A DNA stretch of 36,274 nucleotides from Clostridia bacterium (lineage in GTDB: Bacteria > Bacillota > Clostridia > Oscillospirales > Acutalibacteraceae). This document shows, one piece after another, positions 5,865-13,059 of this stretch (positions are counted from its first letter, which is position 1; the number at the start of each line of letters is the position of its first letter). The notes beneath the pieces are model-generated. The model did not search any database, was not told the DNA's origin, and was given only the letters and a program-made list of their open reading frames with translations. Position numbers and translations under genes: made by a program. The stretch covers positions 1-36,274 of the forward strand of contig JAFQEE010000044.1 of NCBI GenBank assembly GCA_017399175.1. Reading direction: 5' to 3'.

Positions 5865-8851
5865 TAAATTCTGATTTCGGTAAACGCAGAGTTGTAATCT
5901 ATGCCCGTGTTTCTACGGAGCACGAGGCACAGATTTCGGCTCTTGAAAATCAGCTGGATTGGTATGAGCCAATCCTTGCTGCAAGACCTGAATGGGAGCT
6001 CGTCGGCAGATATATTGATGAGGGTATCACGGGTACCTCTGCCGAGAAAAGACCGCAGTTTATGAAAATGATAAGGGATGCCAAACAGAAAAAGTTTGAT
6101 ATGATTATCACCCGTGAGGTGTCACGATTTGCGAGAAATACCGTTGACACTCTGCAGTACACAAGAGATCTGAAGGCAAAGGGTGTTGAGGTGTTCTTCA
6201 TCAATGACAACATCAAAACCTTTGACGGTGACGGAGAGCTTCGTCTCACCATTATGGCGACTCTTGCTCAGGATGAAAGCCGTAAAACCTCGGTACGAGT
6301 AAAAAGCGGTCAGCAGACCTCGATGAATAACGGCACATTCTACGGCAACGGAAACATTTTAGGCTACAGAAGACATCAGGAGCTTCTGCCCGACAATAAG
6401 AAAAAGGTGGATTTCTTCATTGACCCGGAGCAAGCTGAAACGGTCAGACTCATTTATGACATGTATCTTGCGGGTAACGGACTTACCAAGATAAAGGAAG
6501 AGCTTGAACGCCAAGGCAGAAAAACTGCTATGGGTAAAACAAGGTGGTATGAAACCGTAATAGGTCATGTACTGAAAAACACCTTCTATTGCGGAATCAT
6601 AACCTATCACAAGGAGTATACTCCCGACTATCTCACACAGAAAAAGATTAAAAATTACGGTGAGGTTGAACTGATACAGGTAAAGGGAAGACACGAGCCG
6701 ATTATTACTGAAGAACAATTTGAAAGGGTGCAATTAATTATGGCAAGTAAAACAGCTCAGATGAAAAATCTTAACACCGGCAGAAGAAGTACAACAGGCA
6801 AAAGACCGAGAACAACAGTATGGGGAAAGCTCCTTATCTGCGAATGCGGTCACAGATTCAATACAAAGCTCTGGCGAAAAGAGGGCGATAAATCTATTAT
6901 CGGTTATCAGTGCTATGACTCGGTGCGTACCGGGTCATACGAGAGCCGAAAGAAAAAGGGCTTACCCCTTGAAGGTATTTGCCGTGTGCCTATGATTCCC
7001 GAGTGGAAGCTGCAAATGATGGCAAATTATATTTTCCGCAACTATCTTTCTGAAAAGGATAAGGTGTTGGCTCTTGCAAACTCAATGCTAGAGGCTCACA
7101 TTGATGACAAAGAGGATGATGTGGATTATGAGGCTATCATCGAGAAAAAGTGCAGAGAGATTGAACGGCACAGAACGAAGCTCAGTAATTTCATTGATAT
7201 GAGGGCAGAGGGTGAAATTGATAAAGAATCTTACACAAAGAAAACTGCCGAGGTTAAAGAAGAGATTGCAAAGCTCTCTGCCGAGATTGAAGAGCTTCAG
7301 CTGAAGCTTAACAAAGAACCTGTAATTACAGATTACAAGGACAAGCTGACGGTGCTTCAGTATGCTCTCGAGCAGTACACAAATGCGGATGAAAAAGACA
7401 TCCCCGAAAGTGTGATTGAGGCCTTTGTGGTGAAGATTGTAGTAAGGCAAGACGGCTTCGACTGGTATCTCCGCTTTGACGGCGACCCCAATCACCCTCT
7501 TCACATGAAAACCGAGGGTAAAAGAAGAAAAAACAGTTCTGTTTCTGTGGTTGGCGGTAAACTGCCAACCAAGCAGAATTGCGACACATATTGCTCTGGC
7601 AGAAAAACACTAAAAGGTTATAACGATTTACAAACTATCAATCCTGCAGTAGCAAAAGAATGGAATTATGAAAGAAATGGCGATTTAAATCTTGAACATT
7701 TCACAGCAAGCAGCAATAAAAAAGTATGGTGGAAGTGTAGTAAAGGTCATGAATGGCAAACTACAATAAACAGCAGAAACGCTGGGTGTGGCTGTCCTGT
7801 TTGCAGTTCCGAACGAAAAACATCTTTTCCCGAATATGCGATTGTATATTATCTCAAAAAACATGGTTTAGAAGCGATACACACATATAAAGAAAAAGGT
7901 TATGAACTTGATGTTTTTATCCCTTCAAAAAAAGTTGCAATCGAATATGATGGGTATCTTTGGCACAAAAATAGAACCAAACATGATTTAGATAAAAACC
8001 AAAAATGCTTAAATGATGGGATAAAATTATACAGAATTAGAGAGGGATTGCACCGGTTAAACGATAGTTCTTTGGATTATGTTGTTCACAAAACTCAAAA
8101 AGATTTATCCTTTGTGCTTGAAAAAGTTTTAAGTGAAATAATCGGAATAGGCATTCTTATTGACTTGAATAGAGATGCGATTGCTATAGAAAACTTACGG
8201 GAATTAACAGAAAAGGAAAATTCACTTTTGTTTTCCAATCCTGAAATTGCAAAAGAATGGAATTATGAAAAGAACGGCAATTTGAAACCTGAGCATTTTG
8301 TATCAAATAGCAATAAAAAAGTATGGTGGAAGTGCAACAGGGGGCACGAATGGCAATCAAAGATAAGTCATAGAAACAATGGAATCGGATGTCCATATTG
8401 TTCAAACCAAAATGTTTTAAAAGGCTACAACGATTTACAAACGCTTAATCCAATTTTAGCAAACGAATGGGATTATGATAAAAATGGTGAAATAACACCA
8501 GATATGGTTACTTTAGGTAGCACAAGAAAAGTTTGGTGGAAGTGCAGCGAAGGACACGGATGGCAAGCTGTGATAAACAACAGAAGCAAAGGACGCGGAT
8601 GTCCATATTGTTCGGGCAGATACGCCATTAAAGGTAAAAATGATTTGCAAACGGTTAATCCAGTTTTAGCAAATGAATGGAATTATGAGAATAATAATGG
8701 ATTAACCCCTGCGGATGTACTGCCTAACAGTGATAAAAAAGTATGGTGGAAGTGTAGCGAAGGACACGAATGGCAAGCTGCGATAGGTAGTAGGAACAGA
8801 GGAAGTGGGTGCCCAGAATGTGCGAGGGAAAAACGCAAAAAAACAACTTGA
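5861..8851 (+). CDS. Large serine recombinase fused to zinc-ribbon repeats and a PD-(D/E)XK nuclease-like domain, 996 aa
   Basis: The start is ATG 5861 (AAAGGAGG seven bases upstream); ATG 5855 is too close to it. Recombinase part: resolvase domain about 9-150 with catalytic S18 in VVIYARVSTEHEAQ, Recombinase domain about 165-270, zinc ribbon with C327, C329, C351 and C374, coiled coil about 420-510, and an end near 560. This part integrates and excises the element. Extension: a first treble-clef repeat 585-648 (C626, H630, C645, C648) is followed by a Vsr/DUF559-like nuclease fold about 656-735 (E658, D684, E695, D697 in VAIEYDGYLWH). Three more repeats end at C847, C917 and C987. The repeats share KGYNDLQT..NP...EW and VWWKC..GHEWQ. 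Ordinary family members are about 500-560 aa. The extension is more A+T-rich, which suggests capture of a foreign gene. Whether the nuclease cuts DNA is unknown. Confidence 0.9.
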   Translation: MINSDFGKRRVVIYARVSTEHEAQISALENQLDWYEPILAARPEWELVGRYIDEGITGTSAEKRPQFMKMIRDAKQKKFDMIITREVSRFARNTVDTLQYTRDLKAKGVEVFFINDNIKTFDGDGELRLTIMATLAQDESRKTSVRVKSGQQTSMNNGTFYGNGNILGYRRHQELLPDNKKKVDFFIDPEQAETVRLIYDMYLAGNGLTKIKEELERQGRKTAMGKTRWYETVIGHVLKNTFYCGIITYHKEYTPDYLTQKKIKNYGEVELIQVKGRHEPIITEEQFERVQLIMASKTAQMKNLNTGRRSTTGKRPRTTVWGKLLICECGHRFNTKLWRKEGDKSIIGYQCYDSVRTGSYESRKKKGLPLEGICRVPMIPEWKLQMMANYIFRNYLSEKDKVLALANSMLEAHIDDKEDDVDYEAIIEKKCREIERHRTKLSNFIDMRAEGEIDKESYTKKTAEVKEEIAKLSAEIEELQLKLNKEPVITDYKDKLTVLQYALEQYTNADEKDIPESVIEAFVVKIVVRQDGFDWYLRFDGDPNHPLHMKTEGKRRKNSSVSVVGGKLPTKQNCDTYCSGRKTLKGYNDLQTINPAVAKEWNYERNGDLNLEHFTASSNKKVWWKCSKGHEWQTTINSRNAGCGCPVCSSERKTSFPEYAIVYYLKKHGLEAIHTYKEKGYELDVFIPSKKVAIEYDGYLWHKNRTKHDLDKNQKCLNDGIKLYRIREGLHRLNDSSLDYVVHKTQKDLSFVLEKVLSEIIGIGILIDLNRDAIAIENLRELTEKENSLLFSNPEIAKEWNYEKNGNLKPEHFVSNSNKKVWWKCNRGHEWQSKISHRNNGIGCPYCSNQNVLKGYNDLQTLNPILANEWDYDKNGEITPDMVTLGSTRKVWWKCSEGHGWQAVINNRSKGRGCPYCSGRYAIKGKNDLQTVNPVLANEWNYENNNGLTPADVLPNSDKKVWWKCSEGHEWQAAIGSRNRGSGCPECAREKRKKTT

Positions 8852-8883
8852 CAAATTCTTCTTTTATTAGTTTATTTCAGTTG

Positions 8884-8910
8884 TTTAACGATTATCAGTA
8901 ATTTAACGAT
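8884..8910 (+). repeat. Direct repeat TTTAACGAT, 18-base period
   Basis: TTTAACGAT occurs at 8884-8892 and 8902-8910, just beyond the recombinase gene. A related TTAACGAT occurs at 9325-9332. Short direct repeats near the end of an element may be recombinase or accessory-protein sites. Confidence 0.4.
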
Positions 8911-8954
8911 AGGTTAGATATATTTTCTAGGCAATCAACTAAATAACACATAAA

Positions 8955-8996
8955 AAGCGTTGCAAAGGGGACAACATAATCCCAATTGCAACGCTT
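8955..8996. terminator. Bidirectional hairpin after the recombinase
   Basis: An 11-bp perfect stem (AAGCGTTGCAA / TTGCAACGCTT) is extended by an inner GGG/CCC. It is flanked by A-rich sequence on the left and by TTAATTCTTTT on the right. It can end the recombinase transcript from the left. Confidence 0.7.
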
Positions 8997-9033
8997 AATT
9001 CTTTTAAATGGCTTAAATACTATATAAAACAAC

Positions 9034-9072
9034 GATACCACTATCAATACAAATTGTATCAATAGTGGTATC
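9034..9072 (-). terminator. Hairpin downstream of tRNA-fMet
   Basis: The near-perfect inverted repeat GATACCACTAT...ATAGTGGTATC, with 17 of 19 positions paired, lies six bases past the tRNA 3' end. It is followed leftward by a T-rich stretch, which fits a terminator for the tRNA transcript. Confidence 0.7.
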
Positions 9073-9077
9073 TGATT

Positions 9078-9153
<76 letters not shown>

Positions 9154-9188
9154 ATATTTAACTTTGGCTCTCTCAAGAGTGCTTTAAT

Positions 9189-9217
9189 ATAATACACTTC
9201 TTTTAGCTGTTTGTCAA
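9189..9217 (-). promoter_or_regulatory. Sigma-A promoter of tRNA-fMet
   Basis: Read leftward, consensus TTGACA (9217-9212), a 17-base spacer and TATTAT (9194-9189) lie about 35 bases before the tRNA. Confidence 0.85.
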
Positions 9218-9308
9218 GTGCTTTTTTTGATTTAGTTACAATATTTGTTTCATAGTTCTATTATATTTATGATTTTATAAAAAATGCATATGATTTTCAA
9301 ATAAGTTG

Positions 9309-9337
9309 TTGATAATGTGACACCTTAACGATAAAAT
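9309..9337 (+). promoter_or_regulatory. Promoter of the frameshifted small gene
   Basis: TTGATA (9309-9314), a 17-base spacer and TAAAAT (9332-9337) precede the start codon at 9380. Confidence 0.55.
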
Positions 9338-9379
9338 ATTGTCATTACGACACATAAATGTGTGAAAAGGCGAAAGAAT

Positions 9380-9600
9380 ATGAAATATTATGTTGTTAAA
9401 AACAAAATTGAATCAAAGGAATTGAATGAAGATAATTATGGTATATGTTACTTCATGAAGACGGCAATAGGGAGTATATGCCTAATATTTCTGTTCATAT
9501 TGAAGATATTGAGATTCCTATGGATAGGATGAATAAATATAATATAGAACTATGTCAGGCGAAAGAAATAATTGAAGATTTTAAATTTAATAAAAAATAA
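9380..9600 (+). pseudogene. Frameshifted small hypothetical gene, ~73 aa if restored
   Basis: From ATG 9380 the frame reads MKYYVVKNKIESKELNEDNY and then drifts into an unlikely hydrophobic tail. A second frame from about 9445 reads MLLHEDGNREYMPNISVHIE and continues to TAA 9600. Adding one base near 9444-9446 (GGTATA-ATGTTA) joins both halves into one plausible acidic protein, and the total of 221 nt is one short of a whole number of codons. It has its own promoter, a weak ribosome site (AAAGG) and a terminator, so it was once a stand-alone gene. The family is unknown; a sequencing error is the alternative to true decay. Confidence 0.6.
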
Positions 9601-9607
9601 TGTTTTT

Positions 9608-9646
9608 ACTGCTTTAGGTTGTTTCGAATTTAAAGCAGTTTTTTTG
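9608..9646 (+). terminator. Rho-independent terminator
   Basis: A perfect nine-bp stem ACTGCTTTA / TAAAGCAGT with a 14-base loop is followed by eight T, eight bases after the frameshifted gene. Confidence 0.9.
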
Positions 9647-9658
9647 TAATATTTTTCC

Positions 9659-9687
9659 TTGACAAGCCATAAAATTTCGTGTATTAT
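9659..9687 (+). promoter_or_regulatory. feo operon promoter
   Basis: Consensus TTGACA (9659-9664), a 17-base spacer and TATTAT (9682-9687). Operator-like palindromes lie directly downstream. Confidence 0.8.
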
Positions 9688-9695
9688 AATATATG

Positions 9696-9744
9696 GTTAG
9701 CGGTGGCTAACTGTAAATTTAATCAAAATGTTAGCCTAAGCTAA
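9696..9744 (+). promoter_or_regulatory. Two DtxR/IdeR-type operators in the feo leader
   Basis: Palindromes GTTAGC-GGTG-GCTAAC (9696-9711) and TTAGC-CTAA-GCTAA (9731-9744) match the general TTAGG-TAG-CTAA shape of iron-sensing DtxR-family sites. Placed just after the -10, they would block initiation or elongation when iron is plentiful. Confidence 0.75.
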
Positions 9745-9771
9745 TTTTATGCAACATTTCAGGAGAAAACT

Positions 9772-9984
9772 ATGAATTTGAAGGATGCAAAGGTTGGAAT
9801 TGAATACATAATCAAGGACATCACAACTTATGATGATGAACTTGATGCCTTTCTTTTTTCACTTGGCTGTTATGCAGGTGAGCCAATAACAGTTATCTCA
9901 CAGAAAAAAGGTGGATGTATAGTTTCTATAAAAGATTCAAGATATAGTATTGATAATCAGTTAGCACAAGCTATTTCAATATAA
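9772..9984 (+). CDS. feoA: Ferrous iron transport protein A, 70 aa
   Basis: This small SH3-like cytoplasmic protein assists FeoB in Fe(II) uptake. The sequence shows the family pattern MNLKDAKVGIEYIIKDITTY, a Gly-containing middle (LFSLGCYAGEPITVISQKKG) and the closing RYSIDNQLAQAISI. The length is typical (about 70-80 aa). The start ATG follows AGGAG by seven bases. It is the first gene of the operon, with two iron-regulator-type operators in its leader, and feoB follows after 25 bases. Confidence 0.9.
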   Translation: MNLKDAKVGIEYIIKDITTYDDELDAFLFSLGCYAGEPITVISQKKGGCIVSIKDSRYSIDNQLAQAISI

Positions 9985-10009
9985 GTATAAATTTAAGGAG
10001 AATGTTTTC

Positions 10010-12016
10010 ATGAGAATTGCCTTAGCAGGTAATCCCAACAGTGGTAAAACAACAATGTATAACGGCCTTACCGGCAGAAACGAAAAAGTCGGTAACTGGG
10101 CTGGTGTTACCGTTGATAAAAAGGAAAGTCCAATAAAGAAAAGTCTTTATAACGGAGAGTATGAACTTATTGCAGTTGACCTTCCGGGTGCGTATTCAAT
10201 GTCACCGTTTACATCAGAGGAAAGTGTTACACGCGATTACATAAATACACAGAAGCCTGATGTGATTATCAATATTGTTGATGCTACAAATTTAAGTCGA
10301 AGTCTATTTTTCACAACACAGTTACTTGAACTCGGTATTCCTGTTGTTATCGCACTTAATAAGAGTGACATTAACGAGAAAAAGCAAACTGAAATTGATA
10401 CAGACACATTGAGCAAAGCACTTAATTGTCCCGTTGTTGAAACTGTGTCAACATCGGCTGACGGACTCAAAGAAGTAGTTATTCAGGCAGTTTCTCTTAA
10501 CGGTAAAAGTCAGACAGCACCTTATGTTCAAGGCGATGTTGATTTGACAGATAAAAAAAGTGTCAGTGATGCTGACAAAAAGCGTTTCCAGTTTGTCAAT
10601 GAAATCGTAAAAATGGTTGAAACAAGAAAGGTCTTTACAAAGGACAGGAATTTTCAGGATACCATTGACGATATACTTACAAATAAATGGTTCGGACTTC
10701 CAATTTTTGCAGTTGTAATGTTCCTTGTTTTCTGGATTTCACAGGCAGGTCCCGGTGTATGGATTGCCGATTGGTTGGTAGGGATTCTAGAAGGTGTTCA
10801 GAGTTGGATTGCAGGATTTTTTGAAAATGCAAACCCAATTATATCAGCACTTTTAGTTGACGGTGTAATCGGCGGTGCAATTGCGGTTATCGGATTTTTA
10901 CCGCTTGTTATGGTAATGTATTTCCTTATCGCATTACTTGAAGATTGTGGCTATATGGCGCGTGCATCAGTTGTTCTTGACCCGATTTTCAAAAGAGTAG
11001 GTCTGTCAGGTAAGTCAATCATTCCGTTTGTAATTGGTACAGGCTGTGCAATTCCCGGTGTTATGGCTTGTCGTACAATCCGTGACGAGCGTGAACGCAG
11101 AGCGACAGCAATGTTAGCACCCTTTATGCCTTGTGGTGCAAAACTTCCTGTAATTTCACTTTTTGCAGGTGCCTTTTTCGGTGACGCATCATGGGTTGGA
11201 CCTTTGATGTACTTTGTAGGTATAGTTATCATTCTTATAGGTGCGTTGCTTGTAAACAGAATTACAGGTAACAAGGCGAAGAAATCATTCTTCATTATTG
11301 AACTTCCTGAATACAAAGCACCTTCACTTAAAAGAGCATTTTTATCAATGTGTCAGCGTGGTTGGTCATATATCGTAAAGGCAGCAACAATCATTCTTCT
11401 CTGTAATACAGCAGTACAGATTATGCAGTCATTCACATGGCAGTTTACTGTTGCAGAGTCAGCGGATGCATCCATTCTCGCTTCAATTGCAGGACCTTTT
11501 GCATATGCTATTATTCCTGTTGCAGGTGTTCTTTCATGGCAACTCGCAGCGGCTGCAGTTACAGGCTTTATCGCTAAAGAAAATGTTGTCGGAACACTGG
11601 CAGTATGCTTTGCAATCACAAACTTTATTGATACAGAAGAATTGGCACTTACAGGTGGTGCAAACGAAGTTGCCGCAACAATGGGACTTACAAAGGTGGC
11701 TGCACTTGCATATCTTATGTTTAACCTCTTTACACCACCTTGCTTTGCAGCAATCGGTGCAATGCGTTCTGAAATGAAGAGTGCAAAATGGCTCTGGGCA
11801 GGTATAGGACTTCAGCTTGGTACAGGCTTTACAGTAGGATATCTTGTATATCAGATTGGAACACTTATCACAACAGGGGAGTTAGGTAACGGATTTATCG
11901 GCGGACTCATAGCAGTTATTGTGTTTGTTGCAATTCTCGTGGCACTCTGCATCCGTGGAGACAAAAAGGCACAGAAAACTAAAATTCAAAGAAAAGAAAA
12001 AGTAAAAATAGGTTAA
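10010..12016 (+). CDS. feoB: Ferrous iron transporter FeoB, 668 aa
   Basis: This is a membrane Fe(II) permease with an N-terminal GTPase. G1 is GNPNSGKTT (residues 7-15), G2 lies in GNWAGVTVDKK, G3 is DLPGAYSMSPFTSEE, and G4 is NKSD near residue 122. A helical insertion domain (about 165-225) leads to about eight membrane segments. These include the Gate-type stretches ALLEDCGYMARASVVLDPIF and FVIGTGCAIPGVMACRTIRD, the latter with the conserved Cys of the pore. The length is normal for clostridial FeoB. AAGGAG before ATG 10010 supports the start. It is co-transcribed with feoA and the Cys-rich protein. Confidence 0.96.
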   Translation: MRIALAGNPNSGKTTMYNGLTGRNEKVGNWAGVTVDKKESPIKKSLYNGEYELIAVDLPGAYSMSPFTSEESVTRDYINTQKPDVIINIVDATNLSRSLFFTTQLLELGIPVVIALNKSDINEKKQTEIDTDTLSKALNCPVVETVSTSADGLKEVVIQAVSLNGKSQTAPYVQGDVDLTDKKSVSDADKKRFQFVNEIVKMVETRKVFTKDRNFQDTIDDILTNKWFGLPIFAVVMFLVFWISQAGPGVWIADWLVGILEGVQSWIAGFFENANPIISALLVDGVIGGAIAVIGFLPLVMVMYFLIALLEDCGYMARASVVLDPIFKRVGLSGKSIIPFVIGTGCAIPGVMACRTIRDERERRATAMLAPFMPCGAKLPVISLFAGAFFGDASWVGPLMYFVGIVIILIGALLVNRITGNKAKKSFFIIELPEYKAPSLKRAFLSMCQRGWSYIVKAATIILLCNTAVQIMQSFTWQFTVAESADASILASIAGPFAYAIIPVAGVLSWQLAAAAVTGFIAKENVVGTLAVCFAITNFIDTEELALTGGANEVAATMGLTKVAALAYLMFNLFTPPCFAAIGAMRSEMKSAKWLWAGIGLQLGTGFTVGYLVYQIGTLITTGELGNGFIGGLIAVIVFVAILVALCIRGDKKAQKTKIQRKEKVKIG

Positions 12017-12020
12017 AAAT

Positions 12021-12197
12021 ATGGACAATATATTGATTATCGCCGTTCTTCTTGTAATCGTTGGCTGTGCCGTAGCATATGTTGTAAAAGAAAAGAAAAA
12101 GGGCGTAAAATGTATAGGATGCCCTAATGCAAAAACTTGCTCAATGGCACAAAAACAAAAATGTAATGGAATGTGCGATAGTAAAGATAATAAATAA
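12021..12197 (+). CDS. FeoB-associated Cys-rich membrane protein, 58 aa
   Basis: One N-terminal membrane helix (NILIIAVLLVIVGCAVAYVV) is followed by a basic stretch and a cysteine cluster: CIGCPNAKTC, then KCNGMC. This matches the FeoB-associated Cys-rich membrane protein family (PF12669), usually the third gene of clostridial feo operons and possibly the counterpart of FeoC. It begins four bases after the feoB stop. The ribosome site is weak (AGG), suggesting dependence on translation of feoB. A hairpin with a modest T-tail ends the operon. Confidence 0.88.
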   Translation: MDNILIIAVLLVIVGCAVAYVVKEKKKGVKCIGCPNAKTCSMAQKQKCNGMCDSKDNK

Positions 12198-12206
12198 CAA
12201 CTTTAT

Positions 12207-12238
12207 GGTGGGGTTAATTCCCCACCTGTTTCTTTATA
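12207..12238 (+). terminator. feo operon terminator
   Basis: A seven-bp G+C-rich stem GGTGGGG / CCCCACC with a TTAATT loop is followed by TGTTTCTTT, a moderate T-tail, ten bases past the last feo gene. Confidence 0.7.
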
Positions 12239-12242
12239 ATCC

Positions 12243-12488
12243 AAATCATAATTTATCGGGGTGTTTAATAAGTGCAAAACGAAAAGTGCAGAGTGCAAAA
12301 TGTCGGAACTGCGTTGCGATTGTAACGCCTCCCTCTGACGAGGGAGGTGGCAAAATCTTCGATTTTGACGGAGGGAGAGATGGTTTTACTGTTCACTAAA
12401 TCTCTCCCTCAGTCTGCTTCGCAGACAGCTCCCTCGTCAGAGGGAGCCAAGAACACACAATCAGTTTATCCCTACAACCTCCAATTTA
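12243..12488. repeat. Modular interspersed repeat, copy 1 (full)
   Basis: The ends are imperfect inverted repeats (AAATCATAATTTATCGGG on the left; TAAATTGGAGGTTGTAGGG read from the right). Inside are the block with GTCGGAACTGCGTTGCGATT, the block CCTCCCTCTGACGAGGGAGG and the block CAGTCTGCTTCGCAGACAGC. No coding potential is apparent. Confidence 0.8.
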
Positions 12489-12506
12489 TCTAACAGGTTA
12501 ATTCCC

Positions 12507-12535
12507 TTGACTTTTAGCCCTTAAAATGATATTAT
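12507..12535 (+). promoter_or_regulatory. Promoter of tRNA-Leu
   Basis: TTGACT (12507-12512), a 17-base spacer and TATTAT (12530-12535), 20 bases before the tRNA. Confidence 0.85.
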
Positions 12536-12555
12536 TAACAAGCAAAATTTAATAT

Positions 12556-12643
12556 GCGGATGTGGCGGAATTGGCAGACGCGCAGGTCTCAGACTCCTGT
12601 GGATATTGCTTCCTTGTGGGTTCAAGTCCCATCGTCCGCACCA
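12556..12643 (+). tRNA. tRNA-Leu (CAG), CCA encoded
   Basis: A class II cloverleaf with the acceptor stem GCGGATG/CGTCCGC (one wobble), anticodon CAG in loop CTCAGAC, a long variable arm, T arm GGTTCAAGTCC and encoded CCA. Its 3' 23 bases recur at 12790-12812. Confidence 0.92.
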
Positions 12644-12645
12644 AG

Positions 12646-12681
12646 AACACAATTGGCATATTTGTGCTGGTTGTGTTTTTT
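12646..12681 (+). terminator. tRNA-Leu terminator
   Basis: AACACAA / TTGTGTT pair, with an inner GCA/TGC, followed by six T. It is the first of several hairpins between the tRNA and its partial copy. Confidence 0.8.
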
Positions 12682-12685
12682 ATTT

Positions 12686-12812
12686 GGGACTTGAACTCGA
12701 GAGGGTTTTGCCGTTAAGAAAATGATATAGTATATCATTTTTAGGCAAAAGCACAATGCGAATCCCTCATTTGCATTGTGAGATTAGCATTCAAGTCCCA
12801 TCGTCCGCACCA
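12686..12812. mobile_element. Integration scar: hairpin-rich insert plus displaced 3' end of tRNA-Leu
   Basis: Bases 12790-12812 repeat exactly the last 23 bases of the tRNA gene, including CCA, and are followed by their own terminator. An inverted copy of the T-arm sequence, GGGACTTGAA, at 12686-12695 pairs with TTCAAGTCCC at 12790-12799. Between them lie a cruciform (12706-12750: TTTTGCC/GGCAAAA around AAAATGATATA/TATATCATTTT) and a hairpin CACAATGC/GCATTGTG (12752-12780). Tyrosine recombinases that target tRNA 3' ends leave such duplications. The insert is far too short for an active element, so it is a deletion remnant or a mini-element. Confidence 0.6.
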
Positions 12813-12813
12813 A

Positions 12814-12841
12814 AAAAGAGGTTACATAGGTAACCTCTTTT
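12814..12841 (+). terminator. Terminator after the displaced tRNA end
   Basis: An 11-bp perfect stem AAAGAGGTTAC / GTAACCTCTTT with an ATAG loop, followed by TTGTTA. This probably was the original tRNA-Leu terminator. Confidence 0.75.
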
Positions 12842-12848
12842 GTTATAT

Positions 12849-13043
12849 AAATTGGAGTTTGTCGGGATAATGGAACACCATTCCGCCCCATCTTTGAGGG
12901 GGCTGTCACGAGCTATGCGAGTGACTGGGGGAGTAACTCCCTCAGTTTCACTTCGTTCAACAGCTCCCTCAAGGAGGGAGCGGATGCAGGAGTGGAAGCC
13001 TGTCACTACGCGTGAACAAATCACCCCGATAAATTATAATTTT
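12849..13043. repeat. Modular interspersed repeat, copy 2 (full)
   Basis: The left end is AAATTGGAGTTTGTCGGG. The right end, read inward, is AAATTATAATTTATCGGG. The interior has a distinct module (CTTTGAGGGGGCTGTCACGA, then CTCCCTCAAGGAGGGAGCGG) that recurs in related form in copies 8 and 9. Confidence 0.8.
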
Positions 13044-13059
13044 GTTGGAATGGTTATGT

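Larger units (their letters stand above)
1..8995. mobile_element. Integrated mobilizable/conjugative element, right part (left end outside window)
   Basis: Element genes run from the window edge to the large serine recombinase ending at 8851. The set comprises RepA_N, MobC, relaxase, ParB-like and serine recombinase genes, with regulators and a DUF262 cargo gene on the left. No type IV secretion genes are visible, so it may be only mobilizable, or the transfer genes may lie to the left. Serine-recombinase elements usually carry the recombinase at one end, so the right boundary is inferred to fall in 8852-9077, before the tRNA-fMet gene. The exact attachment core cannot be fixed from one end. 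Confidence 0.75.

Noticed and set aside
7600-8830. CRISPR-like or simple tandem repeat array
   Set aside because: The repeats are coding units of a zinc-ribbon protein with 70-residue spacing. No CRISPR array was seen anywhere in the window.
12127-12399. Rightward frame overlapping the Cys-rich feo gene and repeat copy 1
   Set aside because: Most of it is translated repeat DNA; the same repeat gives other frames elsewhere.
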